From Candidatus Hydrogenedentota bacterium (GTDB lineage Bacteria; Hydrogenedentota; Hydrogenedentia; Hydrogenedentales; SLHB01): a DNA stretch of 20,745 nt. This document shows, one piece after another, positions 12,649 through 19,096 of this stretch. Numbering within the stretch: position 1 is the first letter of the stretch; each line of letters begins with the position of its first letter. Made by a program: the position numbers and the translations under genes. The stretch lies in the NCBI GenBank assembly GCA_007136375.1, contig SLHB01000502.1:1-20745 (forward strand), read 5' to 3'. The notes below the pieces were generated by a model that made no database searches, had not been told where the DNA came from, and saw only the letters and a list, made by a program, of their open reading frames with translations.

Positions 12649-15231
12649 ATGACCGCCGCCGACACTATCGGACAAGCCGCCGCCGCCCGTATTGAGGCCG
12701 CGGCGGCCGCGGCCATGGTTAAGGAGATCGCGGAGGCGGGGGGACGCGAGGTCTTTTTCGCGGGTCACGTAAACCGGGCGGGATTGGTGGCGTCGGTGCG
12801 CGTGTGCGCCCGGGGCACGGAAGGCGCTGTCCCGGCGTTCCTGGAGAGCCTCAAGAGCGGGGAGGTGGTCCTTCACAACCACCCCAGCGGCGATATCGCG
12901 CCGAGCGAGGCCGATCTGCGGGTGGCTACGCTGTTCGGATTCCACGGCCACGGCGTGTACATCGTGGACAACGCCGTCGAGCGCGCCTACGTGGTGGTCG
13001 AGCCGTTTCAAGAGACTGAAAAGGAGAAGCTCGGCCCAGAGGAAGCGGCCTCGCTGCTGAAGCCGGAGAGCGCCATGGCGCGAGTGCTTCCCCACTACGA
13101 GGAGCGGCCGCAGCAGATCCGCCTGTTGGAAGCGGCGATCCGCGCCTTCAATCACGACGGCATGGCCGTGGTGGAAGCCCCCACGGGCGTGGGCAAGACC
13201 ATGGCCTACCTCATCCCGGCGGTCCTTTGGGCGGTCCGGAACAACGAGCGGGTCGTCATTTCCACGAACACCATCAATCTCCAAGAGCAGCTCATGGAGA
13301 AGGATATTCCCTTGCTCCGCAAGTGCCTGGATGTCCCCTTTAGCGCGGTGCTGGTGAAAGGGCGGGGCAACTACTTGTGCCGGCGCAAACTGGAGCGCGC
13401 CCAGTCCGAGGCGACGCTTTTCGACGACGAAGGCGATCAAGACGCCCTTGCGGCGATTGCCGAATGGGCCGGGACCACAGAAGACGGCAGCCTGGCGGAT
13501 TTGCCGTTCGCGCCTGAGCGGGAGCTGTGGAGCCGCGTGTGTTCGGAGGCCGAGACGTGCAGCTTCGCCCACTGTCCGGATCCCCGCCGCTGTTTCGTGG
13601 GGAAGGCCCGCCGGGACGTGGCCAAGGCGAACATCATTGTGGTGAATCACCACATGTTGTTTTCGGATTTGGCGATCAAGAAGGAGATAGGCAGTTTTTC
13701 CAGCCTCGCGGTTCTCCCCGCCTTCAACCGGCTCATCCTAGACGAGGCCCACAACATCGAAGACAGCGCCACCAGTTATTTCGGGCTCACCATCACCCGC
13801 ATGGGAGCGCTCTCGCTGATAGGCCGCTTCGTGCGCGCCGAACGTGGCCAGGAGCGGGGGCTCGCGCCCTATCTCAAACTGAAACTCGCCCAGCTCAATC
13901 CTCCGCCCCCCGCCGCGCATGCGGTTCCCATTCTCGATCTCATCGATCACAAGCTATTGCCGGCGCTCGCGGCGGCCCGGGAGGCCCTCAAGACGGCCTT
14001 CGCCGCCGTGCGCAGCCACGTGGCCGACCAGTGCGGCCAGACGGGCCGGGACATCCGGTGGCGCTTGACCCAGCAAGCGCTAGCCGACCCCGGGCTCAGG
14101 GAAATCCATGCCGTTTACGTGCTGCCGGCGGCCGAGGAGGTCTTGACGTGCGCGCAGCTCTCGGAGCGTCTGGCGAAGGCGCTCCGGAAACTTCCGGCGG
14201 GAACGGAGGAGGGCGAACATCCGCTCATTACGGAGATACTCCAGCTCGAAGGCTACCGCGACCGGCTCACGCGTCTGCACACCGGTCTCAGCTTGATGAC
14301 GTCGGCCGAGGTCGAGCCAAACACGGTGCGCTGGGCGGAGATTGACGCCGCCAACGATGGGGTCGTCCGGCTGTCCCGTTGTCCCTTGGAGGTGGGCGAG
14401 AACCTGGCGGAATGGGTGTACGACAATCTGGATACGGTGGTGATGACATCGGCGACGCTCACTGTCGAGCACGACTTTGGATTCTTCCAATCCCGCGTGG
14501 GGATCAGCCGCATGGAAGACAAGAACGTGGAAGAGACCGCCCTGAGTTCGCCCTTCGACTTTGGGGAACAGGCGCTCTTCGGCATTCCCACGGACCTTCC
14601 CGAGCCCAGCGATCCCGCCTTTGGTCCGGCCAGCATCGAGGCGATCGGCCGGATCCTGGAGGCGAGCGGCGGCCGGGCGTTCGTGCTCTTCACGTCGTAC
14701 TACGCCCTGGAGAACGCGTACCGGGCCCTCGAACCCGAACTCAAAGGGCGGGGAATCAAGGCCCTCAAGCAAGGCGGCGAAAACCGCACCCGCCTGCTGG
14801 ACAGGTTCCGGGACGGCGGGCCGAGCGTGCTCTTCGCCACGGACAGCTTTTGGGAGGGCGTGGACGTTGCCGGCGCCGCGCTTCAGTGTGTTATACTCCC
14901 GAAATTACCCTTCCGCGTGCCCACCGAACCCGTTTTCGAAGCCCGCGTGGAGGCCATCGAGGCCCGGGGCGGCAACGCCTTCATGGAGTATACGGTCCCG
15001 CAGGCCGTCATCCGGTTCCGTCAGGGCTTTGGCAGGTTGATCCGCCGGAAGGATGACAGGGGAGTCATCGCAGTGCTCGACCGGCGCATCATTACCAAGC
15101 GGTATGGGCGCATGTTCATCGACTCCCTGCCCAGCGTGCGAACGGTCAAGGGACCTTCCAAGGCGGTTTACGCCGCACTCGGCCGTTTTTTCGCCGATGG
15201 GGAAGAAGCCGTCGCTCCGGGCGGCCGATGA
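12649..15231 (+). CDS. dinG: DinG/XPD-family iron-sulfur helicase with N-terminal JAMM (RadC/JAB-like) domain
   Basis: An 860-residue two-part protein. Residues about 10-120 carry a JAMM metal-binding motif, H76-N-H78-x7-S86-x2-D89 (HNHPSG...PSEAD), with Glu34 a possible catalytic glutamate, as in RadC/JAB proteins. From about 135 it is an SF2 5'-3' DNA helicase. Walker A is EAPTGVGKT with K183. DEAH is at 365-368 (LILDEAHNIEDSA). Motif VI is QGFGRLIRR from Q792. An iron-sulfur cluster site lies between motifs I and II: C244, C304, C309 and C315, whose last three have the C-x4-C-x5-C spacing of E. coli DinG (C298 is an extra). Its probable role is unwinding damaged DNA, R-loops or forked DNA. 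The start at 12649 lacks an obvious ribosome-binding site, but the conserved JAMM domain supports it. It stands alone, not in a repair operon. Confidence 0.92.
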   Translation: MTAADTIGQAAAARIEAAAAAAMVKEIAEAGGREVFFAGHVNRAGLVASVRVCARGTEGAVPAFLESLKSGEVVLHNHPSGDIAPSEADLRVATLFGFHGHGVYIVDNAVERAYVVVEPFQETEKEKLGPEEAASLLKPESAMARVLPHYEERPQQIRLLEAAIRAFNHDGMAVVEAPTGVGKTMAYLIPAVLWAVRNNERVVISTNTINLQEQLMEKDIPLLRKCLDVPFSAVLVKGRGNYLCRRKLERAQSEATLFDDEGDQDALAAIAEWAGTTEDGSLADLPFAPERELWSRVCSEAETCSFAHCPDPRRCFVGKARRDVAKANIIVVNHHMLFSDLAIKKEIGSFSSLAVLPAFNRLILDEAHNIEDSATSYFGLTITRMGALSLIGRFVRAERGQERGLAPYLKLKLAQLNPPPPAAHAVPILDLIDHKLLPALAAAREALKTAFAAVRSHVADQCGQTGRDIRWRLTQQALADPGLREIHAVYVLPAAEEVLTCAQLSERLAKALRKLPAGTEEGEHPLITEILQLEGYRDRLTRLHTGLSLMTSAEVEPNTVRWAEIDAANDGVVRLSRCPLEVGENLAEWVYDNLDTVVMTSATLTVEHDFGFFQSRVGISRMEDKNVEETALSSPFDFGEQALFGIPTDLPEPSDPAFGPASIEAIGRILEASGGRAFVLFTSYYALENAYRALEPELKGRGIKALKQGGENRTRLLDRFRDGGPSVLFATDSFWEGVDVAGAALQCVILPKLPFRVPTEPVFEARVEAIEARGGNAFMEYTVPQAVIRFRQGFGRLIRRKDDRGVIAVLDRRIITKRYGRMFIDSLPSVRTVKGPSKAVYAALGRFFADGEEAVAPGGR

Positions 15232-15241
15232 CAACGGCGCC

Positions 15242-15279
15242 CAGGGCGCCCGCAAGCCGCTTCGAATTCAAGCGCCCTG
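15242..15279 (+). terminator. Hairpin downstream of the helicase gene
   Basis: CAGGGCGC (15242-15249) and GCGCCCTG (15272-15279) are perfect 8-bp complements around a 22-base loop that itself holds AAGC/GCTT. There is no U-tract after it, so it is at best a weak or Rho-assisted end signal between the helicase and pgi genes. Confidence 0.35.
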
Positions 15280-15334
15280 CCTAAATTCGCACCCACGACA
15301 TCATGACTATCGCAGCAAGAGGATATGATTCGCC

Positions 15335-16702
15335 ATGGATTTGAACATTACCGTGGATATTTCCCGCGCAAAGTCGAGCGCCGTCGGCTCGGAACACGGC
15401 GTCTCGCCGCAGGAGCTCAAGGACTTGGCGCCCCGCGTCGAGCAGTTGCACGAGACGCTTGTGGACGAACGAAAGCGGCAAGTCTACGGGTTTTATGACC
15501 TTTACAAGGACGACGCAACCTTCCAAGACGTGCAGGCCACGGCCACGGGGTTTCTCGAGGCTGGATACGACAACCTGGTGATCCTGGGGATTGGCGGTTC
15601 GGCCTTGGGGACCCGCGCCTTGGCCTCGGCGCTCCTGCCGCCGTTTCACAACTTCGTAAGCGGCCGCAGCCGCCGGAACTATCCGCGGCTTTTTGTGATG
15701 GACAATATTGATCCTATCACCTTCCGCCAGATGCTCAAGGTGTGTCCCCCGAAGAAGACGCTCTTTAACGTCATCTCCAAATCCGGCAGCACCGCGGAAA
15801 CAATGGCCCAGCTTATGATCGTCGTGGAGCAGATCGAGCGGAAGCTGGGCGCCCAGGCCATGAAGGATCACGTGGTCGTGACCACGAATCCGCGGGGCGA
15901 CGGCGCGCCTCCCAGTCACCTCCATCCCGTGGCGGACCACTATGGACTCAAGGAGTTCGCCGTGCCCCTGAATGTGGGCGGCCGTTTTTCCGTTTTCTCG
16001 CCCGTGGGGATGTTTCCCGCCGCCATGCTCGGTCTGGACCTCATCGGGCTCCGTGAAGGTTGCGCCGTCATGGATGGCCGCTGTGGCGTCGCCTCCTTGG
16101 ACGAGAACCCCGCCTACTTGCGGGCGGCTTTCCAGTACTTGGCGGATGTCGCCAAGGGGAAGACGGTTTCGGTGTTCATGCCCTACGCCGACGGCTTGGC
16201 GCACACCGCCGACTGGTATTGTCAGCTTTGGGCGGAAAGCTTGGGCAAGCGCTACGATCTCGACGGCAAGGAAATCGAGGCGGGACAGACGCCGGTGAGG
16301 GCGCTGGGGGCCACGGATCAGCATTCGCAAATCCAATTGTACCGGGAAGGCCCCAACAATAAGTTGATCAACGTTGTCGAGGTGAAGCGTTTCGATCGCA
16401 CGCTGCGGATTCCAGACACGTTGCCGGGGATCGACGCGCTCGACTATCTTCGCGGCAAGAGCATGAACAAGTTGCTGCAAGCGGAACTGAAGGGAACCAT
16501 GGACGCGCTGAAGGTGAGCCAGAGGCCTGTGATACGCATTCAGTTGCCGCGTCTGACGGCGCACGCCCTCGGCCAATTGTTGTACATGCTCGAAGTGGAG
16601 ACCGCGATGGCGGGCCGCCTTTACAACGTGAACGCCTTCGACCAGCCAGGCGTGGAAGAAGGCAAGACGATCGCGCGCGACCTCATGGGAGGCCGGGGGT
16701 GA
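15335..16702 (+). CDS. pgi: Glucose-6-phosphate isomerase
   Basis: A 455-residue phosphoglucose isomerase of the short bacterial (Bacillus-like) type, interconverting glucose-6-phosphate and fructose-6-phosphate in glycolysis and gluconeogenesis. Signatures in order: GIGGSALGTRAL, the phosphate-binding VISKSGSTAET (about 145-155), GGRFSVFSPVG, ALGATDQHSQIQLY, and the C-terminal NVNAFDQPGVEEGK with the active-site lysine. The start ATG follows AAGAGGA at about 11 bases; the nearer ATG at 15325 is out of frame. The stop overlaps the GTG start of the next gene (GTGA), so expression of the two is probably coupled. Confidence 0.96.
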   Translation: MDLNITVDISRAKSSAVGSEHGVSPQELKDLAPRVEQLHETLVDERKRQVYGFYDLYKDDATFQDVQATATGFLEAGYDNLVILGIGGSALGTRALASALLPPFHNFVSGRSRRNYPRLFVMDNIDPITFRQMLKVCPPKKTLFNVISKSGSTAETMAQLMIVVEQIERKLGAQAMKDHVVVTTNPRGDGAPPSHLHPVADHYGLKEFAVPLNVGGRFSVFSPVGMFPAAMLGLDLIGLREGCAVMDGRCGVASLDENPAYLRAAFQYLADVAKGKTVSVFMPYADGLAHTADWYCQLWAESLGKRYDLDGKEIEAGQTPVRALGATDQHSQIQLYREGPNNKLINVVEVKRFDRTLRIPDTLPGIDALDYLRGKSMNKLLQAELKGTMDALKVSQRPVIRIQLPRLTAHALGQLLYMLEVETAMAGRLYNVNAFDQPGVEEGKTIARDLMGGRG

Positions 16703-18267
16703 ATCCCCATGGGCCTGAATTCCCCGAGTACGGCGGCGGCGGCGACACCCTTGGCGCGCGGCGGACGCGGCGGGCCTTCGTCTTCTGCATTCTGTCCTGT
16801 TGCTTCTTCACCGGTTTGCTATGGTTCTCGGAGCGCTACCTTCGCTACGACCGGACGGAGTCCCTCTTCGTCCGGGCGCTGACGCAGGACCCTTCTCCGG
16901 CGGCCACGTTCTTGTCGCAGGCCTTGTCACAGGCGGTGGAGCGGGGGGAGGATCCGCCCGCCCGCTATCTGCGCGCGCTGGCCGAGCGGGAGACGGGGAC
17001 CGCTGTGCTCCGCTACTACGCCGAAGCCACGTCTCAAGCCCCAAACGACCCCAGTCTGGCCATGCGTTATGGCGCCGTGCTGTACATGGCTGGGGAACCC
17101 GGCGCGGCGCGAACCCGTTTTCAGGCCGCGCGCGAAGCCGACCCGGCCAACGCGCTGCCCGTGTACTTGGAAGCCAGCGCGCGTTTGGACGAAGCGGAGG
17201 GCCCGGCGGCCATAGGCGAGGCGATGGCCGTGGCGGCCAGCGCGAACGCCCGGGAAGACGCCATCGCCTTTCCAGAGCCAGTGTGGGACGCCGACATGCC
17301 CCGGGAAAGCTGGTGGCGGGCCGAGTTGCAGCGCCAGGCTATCGAACAGACGCTGTTTCCCTTGACCCAGCTTGTTCACCGTCTCGCGACGGAAGCCGAA
17401 GAGGCGGACCCCAATAGCGGGGCGTCTTGGGACAACTGGCTCCGGGAGGCCCAGCATATGAGCCGGCGCGTGACGTTCGCAGGCGAGGATTGGGGGGCCT
17501 TGGCCTCGGGGATCGGATTGGAGATGAAGCTTCGGGCCCTGGAAGCTCGAGCGCGTTTTGCCGAGCGGCGAGACGCGCCAGTAGACTCTCTGCGCGAAGA
17601 GGCGGCGGCGGCGCGGGCGGGCTTGGAGCGACTCAACGCGTTCGAGGCTGAACGGGCAAGCATGTTGGAATCGGGCCACAGGGGAAGAGCCTTCCCCCTC
17701 TATCTGGCCGTCGTCACCTTTGCCGCGGCCTTGGCGCTGACGGCATGCGCCTCCGTGGCTTGCCGGCTCATGCGGGTCAACCGGAACCACTGGACCATCG
17801 GACACAGCCGGACGGGCCAATGGAGCGCCGCCGGCGCCGCCGCCTTGTTCGCCGCGCTCCTGGCGCTGGCTGGGCTGTGCCAAACGCTGGCGCCCGGCGG
17901 TCCGCTGTGGATGTGGGCCATCGGCGCCGCTTGGGGCGCCACGTCTGTCGGGCTGGCCGGATTCGGCCTGTATTATCCAGCGCGCGTACTCGCCGCGCCG
18001 CGGGATGTCGCATTGCGCCACAGCGACGAATCCGGCGAAGAGCCTCAGATAGAGGCGGCCCGGCGAAACCGGCGCAAGGCCTACACCGGTCTAATACGAA
18101 GGTATTATGGCATGCTCGCGGGCGGCATAACCTGCGCGATCTGCGCGTGGGTGATAGCGCACCGGATCGTGGCGGGCCTGTACCCCTGGGAGTTCCGGCT
18201 TATGCACTTTGGAATTCACGCCGCCGAGCAGGCCGCCGTGACAGATATGGCCGCAATGCTTTTGTAG
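16699..18267 (+). CDS. Membrane protein with TPR-like region, function unknown
   Basis: A 522-residue protein not recognised as any named family. One hydrophobic segment follows a basic N-terminus (about 25-47, AFVFCILSCCFFTGLLWF). A helical, Ala/Glu-rich soluble region follows, with TPR-like pairs at about 95-165 (DPSLAMRYGAVLYMAGEPGAARTRFQAAREADPAN). A cluster of four hydrophobic segments lies near 340-360, 385-405, 410-430 and 468-490. The topology suggests a large extracytoplasmic TPR domain tethered by a C-terminal membrane bundle. GTG 16699 overlaps the pgi stop as GTGA and has GGGAGG (16687-16692) six bases upstream, so it is well supported. Coupling to pgi gives no clear functional hint. 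It might serve as an assembly or scaffold protein in the envelope, but this is a guess. Confidence 0.75.
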   Translation: MNPHGPEFPEYGGGGDTLGARRTRRAFVFCILSCCFFTGLLWFSERYLRYDRTESLFVRALTQDPSPAATFLSQALSQAVERGEDPPARYLRALAERETGTAVLRYYAEATSQAPNDPSLAMRYGAVLYMAGEPGAARTRFQAAREADPANALPVYLEASARLDEAEGPAAIGEAMAVAASANAREDAIAFPEPVWDADMPRESWWRAELQRQAIEQTLFPLTQLVHRLATEAEEADPNSGASWDNWLREAQHMSRRVTFAGEDWGALASGIGLEMKLRALEARARFAERRDAPVDSLREEAAAARAGLERLNAFEAERASMLESGHRGRAFPLYLAVVTFAAALALTACASVACRLMRVNRNHWTIGHSRTGQWSAAGAAALFAALLALAGLCQTLAPGGPLWMWAIGAAWGATSVGLAGFGLYYPARVLAAPRDVALRHSDESGEEPQIEAARRNRRKAYTGLIRRYYGMLAGGITCAICAWVIAHRIVAGLYPWEFRLMHFGIHAAEQAAVTDMAAMLL

Positions 18268-18284
18268 CATTTAACGGAACAGGG

Positions 18285-18293
18285 TGGTATAAT
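18285..18293 (+). promoter_or_regulatory. Extended -10 promoter candidate
   Basis: TGGTATAAT gives a perfect TATAAT with the TGn extension, just after the stop of the TPR membrane gene. No convincing -35 is seen at normal spacing, as is usual for extended -10 promoters. It would give a roughly 190-base leader for the HTH-REC gene. Confidence 0.4.
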
Positions 18294-18372
18294 GCGGTGA
18301 GCAGGGGCACTGTGACCTTGCCTGTGCCAACCCCCGTATGATCCCACATCTGGCGTCTATTTTCGAGAGTTT

Positions 18373-18402
18373 TTGACAGATCTGGCTTGGTTGGGGTACA
18401 AT
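18373..18402 (+). promoter_or_regulatory. Near-consensus sigma-70 promoter for the regulator/sensor pair
   Basis: TTGACA (18373-18378, 6/6), an 18-base spacer, then TACAAT (18397-18402, 5/6). It is the strongest housekeeping promoter in the window, about 85 bases upstream of the HTH-REC gene. Confidence 0.8.
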
Positions 18403-18431
18403 CCAACTCGATACTGATGAATGTAAGAAAA

Positions 18432-18481
18432 AGGGCTCTCCGTTGTCAGCCCTAAACCCCCACTGCAACACAGTGAAGGAG
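18432..18481 (+). promoter_or_regulatory. Structured leader with two hairpins ahead of the RBS
   Basis: AGGGCT (18432-18437) pairs with AGCCCT (18448-18453). CACTG (18461-18465) pairs with CAGTG (18471-18475) around CAACA and directly abuts the AAGGAG ribosome-binding site (18476-18481). The placement could influence translation; both stems are short. Confidence 0.4.
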
Positions 18482-18487
18482 TGAATT

Positions 18488-19072
18488 GTGGTGACTGAAG
18501 AAGAAAGAGCGTATACCACGTTCGAAGCGGCAAAGATTTGCCACGTGACACACCATAGCATCAAGAATTGGATCAAGCAGGGCCTCATCAAGGCGTCACG
18601 CACGCCCGGCGGCCACTACCGAATCCTTGAGCGGGACTTGGATGCGTTCCGAGAGCATTTCGACATGTTTCCCCGGGAGCGCGAGCCCGTCAAGAAGCGG
18701 ATCATGGTCGTTGACGACGATCCCGACGCCCTGGCGATGATGGAAAAGATCCTGAGTAACGAGGGCTACGAACTCGTCAAGGTGAGCAACGCGACCGAAG
18801 TCGGTTTGAAAGCCGCTCAGCTTTCGCCAGACGTTATTCTGCTCGACTTTCTGATGCCGGAAATCAACGGCTTCGAGGTCTGCAAAGCGCTGCGCGCCAA
18901 TGACTCCACCAGCGACACGCCCATTATGGCGGTGACCTGCCTGACCAAGGAAGAAGACATTGAGCGCATTTTCGAATGCGGCGCCGATGAGTACTTGGCC
19001 AAGCCTTTCAAGGTGGATCAGCTCCTCGAAAAAGTGCAGGAACTCCTGACGCGCGGCCGCGTGGCGAAGTGA
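18488..19072 (+). CDS. MerR/excisionase-type HTH fused to a response-regulator receiver domain
   Basis: A 194-residue regulator. Residues about 9-50 form a MerR/excisionase-like winged helix-turn-helix (YTTFEAAKICHVTHHSIKNW, then GLIKASRTPGGHYRI). A receiver domain follows (about 70-190) with the acidic cluster D76-D78, phospho-acceptor D120 (ILLDFLMP), T150 and K162 (AKPFK). The DNA-binding part is N-terminal, the reverse of most response regulators. GTG 18488 follows AAGGAG (18476-18481) at 6 bases; GTG 18491 is a near equivalent. A near-consensus promoter lies about 85 bases upstream. A sensor gene begins 24 bases after its stop, so a two-component pair is likely. The target genes are unknown. 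Confidence 0.92.
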   Translation: MVTEEERAYTTFEAAKICHVTHHSIKNWIKQGLIKASRTPGGHYRILERDLDAFREHFDMFPREREPVKKRIMVVDDDPDALAMMEKILSNEGYELVKVSNATEVGLKAAQLSPDVILLDFLMPEINGFEVCKALRANDSTSDTPIMAVTCLTKEEDIERIFECGADEYLAKPFKVDQLLEKVQELLTRGRVAK

Positions 19073-19096
19073 CCGCGGCCTAAAGGTCGCTCCCAT

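Noticed and set aside
15281..16576. 431-codon open frame on the - strand opposite pgi
   Set aside because: pgi is unambiguous on the + strand; the antisense translation shows no domain.
18304..18335. Imperfect hairpin GGCAC/GTGCC with flanking G and C runs
   Set aside because: Only a 5-bp core stem, a 13-base loop and a bulge; too weak to call as a terminator.
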